NCBI RefSeq assembly: GCF_026420865.1
Contig: NZ_JAPCWC010000026.1
Span: forward strand, 1 to 47,020
Length of the DNA stretch: 47,020 nt
Origin: Novosphingobium clariflavum
GTDB lineage: Bacteria; Pseudomonadota; Alphaproteobacteria; Sphingomonadales; Sphingomonadaceae
Direction: 5' to 3'
Shown piece by piece: positions 17,084 to 25,269 of the stretch; the stretch's first letter is position 1; the number at the start of each line of letters is the position of its first letter. Position numbers and translations under genes: made by a program. Below the pieces are notes generated by a model. The model saw nothing but the letters and a program-made list of their open reading frames with translations, had not been told where the DNA came from and ran no database searches.

Positions 17084-18465
17084 GCCTGCGCCTCCGGCGC
17101 CATCACGGAAACGAGCTTGTCCCGCTCCCGGTAGGCCCAGAGCGTGGGCAGGAGCATGAACAGCGCCTTGAGCGACACCCCCGCCACATAGGCGAGGCCC
17201 GCGCCGGTGATGCCGAAGAAATGGATCAGAACAAACAGCAACAGCGCATAGCCTGCCGCCGCCGTGCCTTCGGAAACCAGCGCGGAACGCTGGCGCCCGG
17301 CCATGTAGAGCAGCGATTCCAGCGGGAAACTGGCCATCGTCACGATCAGCGAAGCGGTCATCAACTGCAGCAGGTCATAGGCCTCGACATAACGCTTGCC
17401 GAACACCAGGCCGATCACCGGTTCGCCGCCGACCATCACCACCAGCAGGATCAGGAGACCCATGCCGCCCGAAATGAAGGCGCTGCGGATCGCCAGCTGC
17501 CAGGGGTGCCGGCTGGCGGGGTCGAGGCGCATGATCTCGGGATAGAAGCTGCGCGACATGAGGTCGGCCGGCTTGCTGGCGGAATCGAAGAAGGTCGCGG
17601 CGATCTTGAACAGGCCCGCGCTCGTCGGCCCGAGCATGGCGCCGACGATGAGGTTGCTCACCGGCCCCCAGGCCGCCCAGATCGAATGGGCGATGTTGGT
17701 CGTCCACACGAAATCCCAGGCCGTCTTGAGCCGCCGCCCCGGACCGATCAGGCCCGGACGCAGGGCACCGGCGATGCCGCTGCGCCGCAGTTCGATCACC
17801 GACATGATCCACAGGCACAAGTCGCCGGCAAGATCCGCGACGAACCAGGTGATCATGAAGCCGATGAAGCCGAAATTGCCGAAGTACGAGATCACGCCGC
17901 CCAGTGCCCGCAGTGCCGGGGTGACCAGCTGCTGCAGGGCCAGTTGGTCGAAGCGGTCCAGCACACGCAGGACACCGGTTGGCGTGGCCGCAGTCATCGT
18001 CGGGATCAACAGGCAATAGACCATGGCGAGGTGGACGTCCTCGGCCGGAATGTCGAACCAGCCGGCCAGAAACGGCAACAGCGCCAGGCCGCCGACCAGG
18101 CCCACAAGCCCGCTGGCAAGGTCCAGCCCGAAGGCAAAGCCGGTCACGTCGCGCAGTTCGCCGATATCGCCGCGCCCGAGCGCCGGGGTGCCGTAGCGCA
18201 CGATGAACTGCCAGGTCTGGAACTTGACCAGCGCGCCCACGCCGTTGGCATAGGAATGGATGATGACCAGCGTACCGAACAGCGCCGGCGTCATCCCGCG
18301 CCCGGCACAGGCCAGCGCGACAAGGCCCAGAACCGCCGCCACCAGCTTGCCCGAGCCGAGGTAGGAGGCATTGCGCACGATCGTGCGGAACACCCCGTCG
18401 GCGAACCAGTGCTTCACGTTGAGCGTCTTGCGGTTGAACGCCTTGATCGAGAGGCTTTTCATCAC
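17080..18465 (-). CDS. Polysaccharide/lipid-linked oligosaccharide flippase (Wzx-like)
   Basis: Polytopic inner-membrane protein (461 aa) with about 12 predicted helices distributed over the whole length, of the MOP/oligosaccharide flippase type that turns undecaprenyl-linked glycans over the membrane. Telling stretches are SGKLVAAVLGLVALACAGRGMTP, IIHSYANGVGALVKFQTWQFIVRYG (early) and YMAGRQRSALVSEG before the last helices. Position-specific catalytic residues are not known for the family, so the substrate cannot be read. It overlaps both neighbours by 4 bp (ATGA), which shows tight coupling with the kinase-like gene before it and the unknown gene after it. No glycosyltransferase is present in the window, so the glycan is made elsewhere. 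Confidence 0.85.
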   Translation of the reverse strand: MMKSLSIKAFNRKTLNVKHWFADGVFRTIVRNASYLGSGKLVAAVLGLVALACAGRGMTPALFGTLVIIHSYANGVGALVKFQTWQFIVRYGTPALGRGDIGELRDVTGFAFGLDLASGLVGLVGGLALLPFLAGWFDIPAEDVHLAMVYCLLIPTMTAATPTGVLRVLDRFDQLALQQLVTPALRALGGVISYFGNFGFIGFMITWFVADLAGDLCLWIMSVIELRRSGIAGALRPGLIGPGRRLKTAWDFVWTTNIAHSIWAAWGPVSNLIVGAMLGPTSAGLFKIAATFFDSASKPADLMSRSFYPEIMRLDPASRHPWQLAIRSAFISGGMGLLILLVVMVGGEPVIGLVFGKRYVEAYDLLQLMTASLIVTMASFPLESLLYMAGRQRSALVSEGTAAAGYALLLFVLIHFFGITGAGLAYVAGVSLKALFMLLPTLWAYRERDKLVSVMAPEAQA

Positions 18466-19178
18466 GCGGCCTCCTGCGCAGGGGCCGCGCCCAGCGCAAG
18501 CAGCCGCTCGGCGATGGCAGCGCGGGCCTGTGCAAGAACCTGTTCCAGCGGCTGCTCTGCGTCGATTTCGACGATCGGCGCCCCTTCGAAGGTCAGGCGC
18601 GGCACGTCGGCGATCTTGCGGGCAAGCGAGGAGAGCCGATGATCAGGCTTGCGGGCGACCGCCACGTCGAGCGAGACATTGAGCCGCAGCACGAGATCGG
18701 GGCGATGGGCGACCATCGCCGCGTAACGCCGATGCTCGGCCCGCGCAAGCAGACCGACAAGGCCCGAGGCCTCCATCGAACTGGCCAGTCCCAGCCCGTC
18801 CATCGGCCCGGGGACCCCGAGCTGCGGGAACCGGTCGCCGATCACGGCAAAACCTTCGCGCCGCAGCTTCATCATGCGCGCGAAGCGGTACACCCGGCGC
18901 ATCGAAAAGAGGTAGATCACCAGCGCCGCGAGCAGACCGGGGCCCTTGTCGGTCTGGGCTTTCTGCGCCTTGGCATGGATCGACTTGTCGAGCTTGCCGC
19001 CGAGCAACGGCAGGCGCGCGATGGCCCGGCCGATATTGCCGGACTGCTTGCCGAGGTGGCAGATCCGCGTGGGACGGCGCGCGTTCATCCAGGCGCAGAG
19101 CGCCTCGGTCACGGTCGACTTGCCCGAGCCGTCGCACCCGACGACGGCAATGAGGGGAGGCAGGGTTTCGAATTTCAT
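18462..19178 (-). CDS. Thymidylate-kinase-like P-loop protein (second of tandem pair)
   Basis: P-loop NTPase (238 aa) with Walker A VVGCDGSGKST (about 12-22), a TMK-like DRFPQLGVPGPMDG region (about 120-133) and a HRPDLVLRLNVSLDVAVARK stretch typical of nucleoside-monophosphate kinases. True Tmk is about 210 aa and is a housekeeping gene; the extra residues (a basic RRVYRFARMMKLRREG segment) and the location suggest a different acceptor. It is clearly a paralogue of the gene directly upstream (19208-20029). The frame is open 108 codons beyond the ATG at 19178, but this start is 29 bp after the upstream stop and is followed at once by the P-loop. Operon partner of the flippase. Confidence 0.82.
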   Translation of the reverse strand: MKFETLPPLIAVVGCDGSGKSTVTEALCAWMNARRPTRICHLGKQSGNIGRAIARLPLLGGKLDKSIHAKAQKAQTDKGPGLLAALVIYLFSMRRVYRFARMMKLRREGFAVIGDRFPQLGVPGPMDGLGLASSMEASGLVGLLARAEHRRYAAMVAHRPDLVLRLNVSLDVAVARKPDHRLSSLARKIADVPRLTFEGAPIVEIDAEQPLEQVLAQARAAIAERLLALGAAPAQEAA

Positions 19179-19207
19179 GGTGGAACCTGAGGTACTGGAA
19201 TTGCGGG

Positions 19208-20029
19208 TCAGGACGGCATGCCGTGGCGGCGCAGCACCGCGCGGATGCCTTCCAGCACGTCGTGATAGGGGCGGGTCGCATCGACATCGACGATCTGGGC
19301 CCCGCCGAAGCGCAGCGTCGGCACGACCGCGATCTTCTTTTCCAGCATCGCACGCTGGTGGTCGGACTTGCGCGCCAGGGCGGTGTCCACGTCGACGTTG
19401 AGGCGGATCACCAGCGTCGGCCGATAGGAGGCCATGTCCTCGTAGAGCGCCCGTTCGCGCTGGGCGAGCCGCTCCACCAGCGCCGAGCCCTTGCGCGCCC
19501 ACGAGAGGCCGGGGCCATCGAAGCTGCCGGGCACTTCGGCCTGCGGATAGCGATCGGTGATCACCTGCACGCCCTGCCGCCGATAGCCCAGCACCTGCCG
19601 GAAGCGCCGATAGCGCGCGAGCGAAAAGCCGAACATCGCCAGCGCCGTGGCAAGGCCGGGCAGGCGCTTTTCCTTGATATTCCGGCCCGAAACCGCGTGC
19701 CCTTCGTGCGCTTTGCTCGCCTTGCCGGTCAGGAAACGCTCGGCGATCCGGCCGATCAGCGGGATCCCGCCGATCCGCCGCCCGAGGTCGCCGGTACCGA
19801 GGCCGAGGTACATCGAACGGGTCGGCGCCTCACGGTTCAGCAGCGCCACGAGGTCGCTGGCAAGCGTCGATTTTCCCGAACCGTCGCAGCCGATCAGCGC
19901 CACGCAGGGGGCGAGGCCGGTACGGGGGCCAGTGCGGGGGCCAGTACGGGGGCCAGCGCGTTCGCTGGCCGCCGCAGGCGCGAAGGCGCTATGGGACGCA
20001 AGCTCGCGGGGGGACTTTTGCAAGGTCAT
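19208..20029 (-). CDS. Thymidylate-kinase-like P-loop protein (first of tandem pair)
   Basis: P-loop NTPase (273 aa) with Walker A LIGCDGSGKST (about 45-55), DRYPQAEVPGSFDGPGL (about 163-179) and RPTLVIRLNVDVDTALARK. The same motifs in the same order occur in the next gene, so the two arose by tandem duplication or act as a pair. It has an extra N-terminus of about 40 residues containing three GPRT units encoded by a 12-bp tandem repeat; this part is probably disordered. It heads the operon that continues with the second kinase-like gene, flippase and unknown gene. The acceptor molecule is unknown; a sugar or lipid intermediate of glycan synthesis is one guess. Confidence 0.82.
   Translation of the reverse strand: MTLQKSPRELASHSAFAPAAASERAGPRTGPRTGPRTGLAPCVALIGCDGSGKSTLASDLVALLNREAPTRSMYLGLGTGDLGRRIGGIPLIGRIAERFLTGKASKAHEGHAVSGRNIKEKRLPGLATALAMFGFSLARYRRFRQVLGYRRQGVQVITDRYPQAEVPGSFDGPGLSWARKGSALVERLAQRERALYEDMASYRPTLVIRLNVDVDTALARKSDHQRAMLEKKIAVVPTLRFGGAQIVDVDATRPYHDVLEGIRAVLRRHGMPS
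19919..19954. repeat. 12-bp tandem repeat, three copies, within coding region
   Basis: Three units like AGTACGGGGGCC encode the repeated Gly-Pro-Arg-Thr near the N-terminus of the first kinase-like protein. In-frame length change here would alter only the linker. Confidence 0.8.
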
Positions 20030-20152
20030 GATTTCGTTGGCCGTTTCTGGGCCTTCGCGAAGCGGGGGGCTGCGAAAAAGGCGCGTTTCTTCGGGTCGGG
20101 GAACCGCGGCTAGACCCCGAAACTGATGCGAAGCTGATGCGCCGGAAAAGTT

Positions 20153-20179
20153 TTTTGCCCGTTTGACGGGCGGGCAAAA
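20153..20179. repeat. Inverted repeat in divergent intergenic region
   Basis: TTTTGCCCG and CGGGCAAAA form a 9-bp perfect stem with a 9-base loop, between the divergent kinase-like operon (start 20029) and the response regulator (start 20262). No T tract follows on either strand, so it is more likely a protein-binding site or leader structure than a terminator. A short CCCCT-A-AGGGG inverted repeat lies at 20205-20215. Confidence 0.5.
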
Positions 20180-20261
20180 GCTGTCGTAGGTCCCGACTGA
20201 AACGCCCCTAAGGGGGGCTGAACCGACCCTAGACGGGCCTCAAGCGTACCGGAGCCCTCCC

Positions 20262-20930
20262 TTGCCGCGCCTGCTGATCGCCGAAGACGATGCCGACCTT
20301 GGCCCGGCGATGAAACGCGCGCTGGAGCTGGACGGCTACGTCGTCGACCTCGTCGCGCGCGGCGACGAAGTCGGCGCCGCGCTCGCCGCCAGCGCTTACG
20401 ACGTTGTCCTGCTCGACATCGGCTTGCCGCACATGACCGGCCTCGAAGTGCTGCGCGAACTGCGTTCGCAACGCAACGCGACGCCGGTCATCGTCATCAC
20501 CGCGCTCGACCGCACCACCCACCGCGTCGCCGGGCTCGATGCCGGGGCGGACGACTATGTGGTCAAGCCCGTCGACCTCGAAGAACTGGCCGCCCGCATC
20601 CGTTCGCAGCTGCGCCGCCGCGACCGCCGCCATGACGACAGCCTTTGCGTGGGCCGGGTCACGCTCGACTTCGCGGGCCATGTCGCCAGCATGGACGGCG
20701 AGGAAGTCCCGCTCACCGCCAAGGAATTCCGCGTCCTCGCGCTGCTGATGCGGCGCAGCCGCCGCTTCGTGTCCAAGGCCGACCTCGAGGGCGAGCTCTA
20801 CGACCAGGACCAGTGGGTGGAATCGAACACCATCGAGGTCGCCATCTCGGCCCTGCGCCGCAAGTTCGGGCGCGATTTCATCCGCACCGCGCGGGGGCTG
20901 GGCTACATGGTCGGCGGCATCGAGGCGTGA
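20262..20930 (+). CDS. OmpR/PhoB-family response regulator
   Basis: DNA-binding response regulator (222 aa). The receiver has the acidic pair Glu8/Asp9-Asp10 (LLIAEDD), phosphoacceptor Asp52 (VVLLDIGLP) and Lys102 (DDYVVKPVD). The C-terminal winged helix is complete (VPLTAKEFRVLALLMRR, VESNTIEVAISALRRKFG, IRTARGLGYMV). The start is a TTG at 20262: GGAG lies 7 bases before it and the receiver begins immediately, with no better ATG. The last bases overlap the kinase start (GTGA), so the two are translated together. It is closest to the QseB/PmrA group by appearance. Targets are unknown; the divergent glycan operon is a candidate. Confidence 0.94.
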   Translation: MPRLLIAEDDADLGPAMKRALELDGYVVDLVARGDEVGAALAASAYDVVLLDIGLPHMTGLEVLRELRSQRNATPVIVITALDRTTHRVAGLDAGADDYVVKPVDLEELAARIRSQLRRRDRRHDDSLCVGRVTLDFAGHVASMDGEEVPLTAKEFRVLALLMRRSRRFVSKADLEGELYDQDQWVESNTIEVAISALRRKFGRDFIRTARGLGYMVGGIEA

Positions 20931-22303
20931 GGCGTTCCTCGCTCTCGACCCGGCTCTATCGCCGCGTGCTGATCCTGCTGGCGCTCACGGGGCTCGCCAT
21001 GGGCGCGGTGATCTACTCGGTTGCCAATGTCGAAGTCGGCCGGGCTTCGGACGCCCAGCTCGTCAACGCCTCGCGCCTGCTCTACATGATGATGCAGGAC
21101 GAACTCACCGCCGGAGCGCTGGCCGCGCGCGGCCAGGGGCTGGGCGCCGAGACCGATCCCCTGCTCTCCTCGGAAGAGCGCAAGGCATTCCACGCCTCGT
21201 ACGACTGGTGCATGTTCGCCGTGTTCTGGCAGGGCCAGCCGGTCGCGCGGTCGGGCTGGGGGGCGCCGATCGACCTCATCCCCAGGACGCGCGGACTGCA
21301 CGCCTTCACCGCCATGGGCGACCGCTGGCGCAGCTACGGCCTGCTCGGCAACGATCCCCGCCTGCTGGTGGTCGTCGCCGAGCGCGATTCCATGCGCCAG
21401 TTCTCGATGGTGCCGGTGATCCGCAAGCTGGCGGTGCCGCTGATCCTGCTGATCGGGGCGGCCATGATCGTGCTCTGGTGGACGCTGCGCAAGAGTCTCT
21501 CGGAAGTGGAGCGGCTGGCCTCCTCGCTCAGCGCGCGCACGCTGGCCGATCTCACGCCGCTGCAGCCCGAGGACTGGTCGCGCGATCTCGGACCGCTGAT
21601 CACCGCGCTCAACACCTTGTTCGGGCGGCTCGAACAGGCTTACGAGCTGGAGCAGGCCTTTACCGACGATGTCGCCCATGAACTGCGCACGCCGCTGGCC
21701 GCCATTCGCGCGCAGGCGCAGCTGATCCACCGCACCGCGCCGGACGCGCTGCACGAGGACCTGCGCCGCCTGCTCGCCGCCGTCGACCGCGCCAATGCCC
21801 TGATCGACGGCCTGCTCACGCTCGCCCGCCTCAACGCCACCTCGGTGGCCAGCCGCTCGGTCGACGTCCATGCGCTGGTGGCCGACGTGGTGGCCGAAAC
21901 GGTGATGAACCTGCCCCCCGAGGCGATGGAATTCACCGTCACGCCCGATCACATCGTGCGCTGGCGCTGCGATCCGGGGGCCTTGCAGATCGCGCTCTCG
22001 GCAGTCATCGCCAATGCCGCGCTCCATGCCCGCGAGGGCGGCCACATCGACATCGCCGTGGTGCGCGGCGGAGACCGGCTGGTGATCGCGGTGGGGGACC
22101 GGGGCAGTGGCGTCGCCAGCACCGATCGCGAGCGCGTGCTGCGCCGCTTCGAGCGCGGCGCCTCGCCGCGGCCCGGCAGCGGGCTCGGCCTGTCGATCGC
22201 GGTCAAGGCGATGGCACTGGGCGGCGGCACCATCCGGCTCGAGGACCGGCAGGACGGGCCGGGCCTGCTGGTCGTGCTCACCCTGCCCGCGCGCCCCGAT
22301 TGA
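20927..22303 (+). CDS. Sensor histidine kinase, partner of the preceding regulator
   Basis: Membrane histidine kinase (458 aa) of the QseC/PmrB type. A first helix lies at about 15-33 and a second at about 168-186, with a periplasmic sensor of roughly 130 residues between. The dimerisation/phosphoacceptor box is FTDDVAHELRTPLAAI (His251). ATP-binding elements follow: a reduced N box (ALSAVIANAALHA), VGDRGSGV and SGLGLSIAV. The start is a GTG at 20927 sharing bases with the regulator stop codon (GTGA); the upstream open frame lies inside the regulator and is not used. The sensor domain (TDPLLSSEERKAFHASYDW) resembles the 2CSK_N type seen in tricarboxylate/QseC-like sensors. The signal is unknown. 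Confidence 0.93.
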   Translation: MRRSSLSTRLYRRVLILLALTGLAMGAVIYSVANVEVGRASDAQLVNASRLLYMMMQDELTAGALAARGQGLGAETDPLLSSEERKAFHASYDWCMFAVFWQGQPVARSGWGAPIDLIPRTRGLHAFTAMGDRWRSYGLLGNDPRLLVVVAERDSMRQFSMVPVIRKLAVPLILLIGAAMIVLWWTLRKSLSEVERLASSLSARTLADLTPLQPEDWSRDLGPLITALNTLFGRLEQAYELEQAFTDDVAHELRTPLAAIRAQAQLIHRTAPDALHEDLRRLLAAVDRANALIDGLLTLARLNATSVASRSVDVHALVADVVAETVMNLPPEAMEFTVTPDHIVRWRCDPGALQIALSAVIANAALHAREGGHIDIAVVRGGDRLVIAVGDRGSGVASTDRERVLRRFERGASPRPGSGLGLSIAVKAMALGGGTIRLEDRQDGPGLLVVLTLPARPD

Positions 22304-22322
22304 CGCCCCGCCTTGACGGACT

Positions 22323-22441
22323 GCGCCACTGAGGCGCCCCCCCGCCGCGCCGCTGAGGCGCCCCACCGCCGCGCCGCAGAGGCGCCCCCCGCCGCGCCGC
22401 AGAGGCGCCCTATCGCCGCGCCACTGAGGCGCCCCATCGCA
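22323..22441. repeat. 24-bp tandem repeat, five copies
   Basis: Five head-to-tail units at 22323-22346, 22347-22370, 22371-22393 (one base short), 22394-22417 and 22418-22441. The shared pattern is GCGCCRCWGAGGCGCC followed by a variable C-rich tail. Each unit contains GGCGCC, itself a palindrome. The array starts 20 bp after the histidine kinase stop and lies outside any supported gene. Confidence 0.9.
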
Positions 22442-22516
22442 TCACCCCGTGCGCGGCGCGCCCATCCGGCGTAGGATGACGGCGTGGGGAATCGTGTGCC
22501 TGAACGGAGGTCGCGA

Positions 22517-22732
22517 ATGGCAAGATATACACTGAGATTCGATGCGGAAGGGCCGGGACCGGCAACCCAGATCGTGTTCGAGGCGCCGGATGCCGGCGGC
22601 GCTCTCGTGCAGGCGCACCGCGAGGCGCAGCTGCACGACCATCAGCCATGGCAGGCAGAACTGTGGGAGGGCGAGCGCAAGCTCTGCTCGATCATGCAGC
22701 CCGCCAACGACGTCCGGCGCGCGAGCCCCTGA
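22517..22732 (+). CDS. Small protein of unknown function
   Basis: A 71-aa protein with a clear ribosome site (GGAGG at 22506-22510, six bases before the ATG). The sequence MARYTLRFDAEGPGPATQIV... QAHREAQLHDHQPWQAELWE looks like a compact alpha/beta domain; short proteins of this kind occur in sphingomonads, but I know no function. An in-frame ATG 33 bases upstream has no comparable ribosome site. It stands alone, 75 bp after the tandem repeat, and its stop lies 47 bp before the convergent gene at 22780. Confidence 0.7.
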   Translation: MARYTLRFDAEGPGPATQIVFEAPDAGGALVQAHREAQLHDHQPWQAELWEGERKLCSIMQPANDVRRASP

Positions 22733-22779
22733 CGCCGCAGGGCCGGGAACGCCGCGATTAGGCCGCGATTGGGCCCCGA

Positions 22780-23355
22780 TCAGGCGCCCTTGATCAGCCG
22801 GAACGCCCCTGCCATCAGCGCATCGACCGCCTCGGTGCCCAGCACGCATTGCGGCTCGTAACCGAGCCCCTGCTTGCGCACCTTGCGCCACTGGTCGACG
22901 TAGAGCCCCTTGTCATGGCCGAACACCGAATGGACGTGGCGGGCCAGCAGCGGCGGACAGTCACGCTCGTTGGCGCGGCGGAACAGCGCCAGCTCGGCAA
23001 TGTTCGGCCCGACCATGACCCAGACGTGTCCGTCAAAGCCGTCCGCGCAGACATCGGCCGCCGTCACCGGCTGGCGGCGGCCCAGCACCGGCACGCCGTC
23101 GACGGTCAGGGTTCCGGCAACGACCTCGATCGGCGCGTCCAGCACCCGGCCAAGCTGCACCGCAAAGGCGGCGGCGAGCTGGGCGCCGCTGCCCGGCGCC
23201 CGGGGGAACACCTTCAGCAGGTCGACCGCGCTGCCGGCGATGCGCGCGCGGTCGGCATCGGTCATCTCGAAGCCCTTGAAGGCCCGCGCCTCGTCCCAGC
23301 CCTGCGCCTGGGCGACGAGCTTGCCGAGCTGGATGAGGTCCTTTGCCGAAGTCAT
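22780..23355 (-). CDS. Protein of unknown function with D-G-H-V-W motif
   Basis: A 191-aa soluble protein. N-terminal half is helical (AKDLIQLGKLVAQAQGW, ARIAGSAVDLLKVFP). The second half has VCADGFDGHVWVMVGPNIAELALFR and HVHSVFGHDKGLYVDQWRKV. The DGHVW pattern beside a cysteine reminds me of papain/transglutaminase-like proteins in which Asp-X-His-X-Trp flanks the active site, but this is a weak impression and no function is assigned. The open frame extends 170 codons upstream through GC-rich low-quality sequence; the ATG at 23355 was chosen because protein-like composition starts there. It is not obviously in an operon. Confidence 0.65.
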   Translation of the reverse strand: MTSAKDLIQLGKLVAQAQGWDEARAFKGFEMTDADRARIAGSAVDLLKVFPRAPGSGAQLAAAFAVQLGRVLDAPIEVVAGTLTVDGVPVLGRRQPVTAADVCADGFDGHVWVMVGPNIAELALFRRANERDCPPLLARHVHSVFGHDKGLYVDQWRKVRKQGLGYEPQCVLGTEAVDALMAGAFRLIKGA

Positions 23356-23554
23356 GAAATGTCCGAATGCCTGAGGGGAGAGAAGCCGCGCCCATAGGCC
23401 AGCGCGCCCACCCGGCCAAGCCTGCTTATGATCCAGAGCCGCGAATTCGCCCCCTCGCGGCCGCATGGCGCACCCGTGCCATGATCGGGAGCGAAGCGGG
23501 CGGTTTCGCGAAGCCGGTCGCGTTCGAACCGGCCAAAGGCGGCGGCTCCGGCGG

Positions 23555-24742
23555 CTAGTGCGGCAACTGCTGCGGCCCGCCCTCGGCCTGCACCACCGTT
23601 CGCGGCGGCGGGCCGTCGGCGGCCATGGCGGCCAGCAGCATCGCGAGGCCGGAGACCTGGGCCGAGGCGGCGGCGGTGGCGGTCTGGCCGTCGCGGGCCG
23701 CATCCCATGTCGCCGCGTCGAGCGACCAGTCCGCCGCGATCCCCCGCGTGCCCGCCGCGCTGAGCCGCCAGACCGCCTCGGCATTGGCCGCAGTCCAGCG
23801 GGCGAGTTCACGCCGCTCGGCACTGTCGGGCATGGCATCGAGCAGATGGCCGAGGTGATAGGCAAACACGCCCTTGAACATCAGCCCGTCGGCGCCGAGC
23901 GAGCCGACCGGCTCACGCAGGATTCCGGTGGATGTCGAGAGCCTGCGCGTCGCCGCCAGCGCCGTGGCCACCGCCACGCCGCGGTACTGCGGATCGCCGG
24001 TGATGGCCGTCAGGTCGTTCAGCGCGCCGATCAGCACGCCCTGGTTATAAGTGAAGCGCGCCTGCCCGTTGTTGCGGCAAAGCCCGTCGAGCCCGTCGTT
24101 GACCAGCGCGTCGGCGCCGATCATCGAGGAGGCGCGAAACCACTGCCAGCTGCGCAGCGCCCAGTCCCGGTACCCCGCCTGCCCGGTCGCCAGGTAGAGC
24201 TGCGTGGCGGCGTAGAACAGCAGTTCATTGGTGATCGCGTTCTTGTAGCTGCGCTTGGGATCCCACCAGATGCCGCCGCCGCAGCGATCGTCCCAATAGT
24301 GCGTCACCAGCGCGGCGAACGTCGTGCCCGCATAGTCGAGCAGCGCCGGATCGCGGTCGACCTGCCAGGCATGGACACTGGCGATGACCGCCCAGAGCGC
24401 GTCATCGTTGAGATAGAGCCCCTCGCGGTTGCGCACGGCCGCGGCGATCCGCGTGCTCCACTGCCGCTCGCCGGTGCGCTGCTGGTAGTCGAGCAGGGTA
24501 TCGACGATCACGAAGCGCTGCCAGTTCTCGCTGGCGTTCCAGCCGCCCGGCCTGCCCCATTGCGCGTCGAGATAGGCCGCCGCCGCGCCCGCCCGCCCGG
24601 CTCCGGTCTCCCCGGCTCCGGTCTCGCCGGCTCCGGTCTCGCCGGCTCCGGTCTCGCCTGAAGGGCCTGCGATGGCGGGAACGGCGCCGCAAAGCGCAAG
24701 GGGCACGGCCAGCAGCAGCCATCTCGATTTCGGCACAGTCAC
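23555..24742 (-). CDS. Secreted glycoside hydrolase family 76 (alpha-1,6-mannanase-like)
   Basis: Predicted secreted (alpha/alpha)6-barrel glycosidase (395 aa). A signal peptide (about 1-25, ending AIAG) is followed by a GETGA-type repeat linker (29-49) and the catalytic domain. The GH76 catalytic Asp pair is seen in LYLNDDALWAVIASVHAW (Asp113-Asp114). Other family-like stretches are GGGIWWDPKRSYKNAITNELLFYAA, FTYNQGVLIGALNDL and YHLGHLL. Known GH76 enzymes are endo-alpha-1,6-mannanases or transglycosylases acting on mannan backbones; whether this one degrades yeast-type mannan or edits the cell's own glycan is unknown. It appears monocistronic. The tail (EGGPQQLPH) is uncharacteristic and probably flexible. 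Confidence 0.85.
   Translation of the reverse strand: MTVPKSRWLLLAVPLALCGAVPAIAGPSGETGAGETGAGETGAGETGAGRAGAAAAYLDAQWGRPGGWNASENWQRFVIVDTLLDYQQRTGERQWSTRIAAAVRNREGLYLNDDALWAVIASVHAWQVDRDPALLDYAGTTFAALVTHYWDDRCGGGIWWDPKRSYKNAITNELLFYAATQLYLATGQAGYRDWALRSWQWFRASSMIGADALVNDGLDGLCRNNGQARFTYNQGVLIGALNDLTAITGDPQYRGVAVATALAATRRLSTSTGILREPVGSLGADGLMFKGVFAYHLGHLLDAMPDSAERRELARWTAANAEAVWRLSAAGTRGIAADWSLDAATWDAARDGQTATAAASAQVSGLAMLLAAMAADGPPPRTVVQAEGGPQQLPH
24598..24657. repeat. 15-bp tandem repeat, four copies, in GH76 linker
   Basis: Four units of CGGCTCCGGTCTCGC (first copy ends CCC) encode four Gly-Glu-Thr-Gly-Ala type repeats between signal peptide and catalytic domain. Near-perfect identity suggests recent expansion. 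Confidence 0.9.
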
Positions 24743-24879
24743 TCCGTACGGGGTCAGTCATCCGCCTCCCGGATAGCGCCGATTCCCGCGGCGATCCAAG
24801 TGGCCCCGGCACGAGAACGCGGGATAACCCTCCTCACCGGCATGGACGACGCCCCCTGCCCGGCGCTAGCGGCGCGCGC

Positions 24880-25080
24880 ATGAGTATCATTGCCCAGATC
24901 ATGAATTCCACCACCGGCCAGCTCATCCAGAAGATGAAGTTCGAGCGCATGCCCAAGCCCTGGGTGACCTTCCACCTCGAAAACGGCGAACAGGTCACCG
25001 CCGACCGCGTCCACGTCGGCAAGCCGGCGCCGGGCAAGTTCATCACCCCGGTCGAGGTCTGGGTGACCCCCAAGGGATAA
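24880..25080 (+). CDS. Small basic protein of unknown function
   Basis: A 66-aa protein (MSIIAQIMNSTTGQLIQKM... TPVEVWVTPKG) with no signal peptide, mixed beta-like pattern and a protein-like composition (GTC/GAC/AAG-rich third positions typical of this genome). It has no strong ribosome site before the ATG, which tempers confidence. No domain is recognised. It lies between the divergent GH76 gene and the MucR-like gene and is followed by a 189-bp AT-richer gap. Confidence 0.55.
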   Translation: MSIIAQIMNSTTGQLIQKMKFERMPKPWVTFHLENGEQVTADRVHVGKPAPGKFITPVEVWVTPKG

Positions 25081-25269
25081 GTCCCGCCGCCGCATTTGAG
25101 AGATGAACAGAAAAAGGGGGGAGGCCGGTCCAGGCACTCCCCCTTGCCATTTCGCCGGCCCCGCAGCGACATCCGAACGGACGATTGCAATATTATAGCT
25201 TTACTTAGCGCCCGTTCGCGCGGAAGGAACGTTATCTGCTGTCCAAAATGGTACTCGGGAGCTTCACCG

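Noticed and set aside
20903..22366. Long open frame antisense to the histidine kinase
   Set aside because: Its start lies in the tandem repeat and the rest mirrors the kinase.
22323..22441. CRISPR array
   Set aside because: The units are contiguous without spacers and no cas gene is near.
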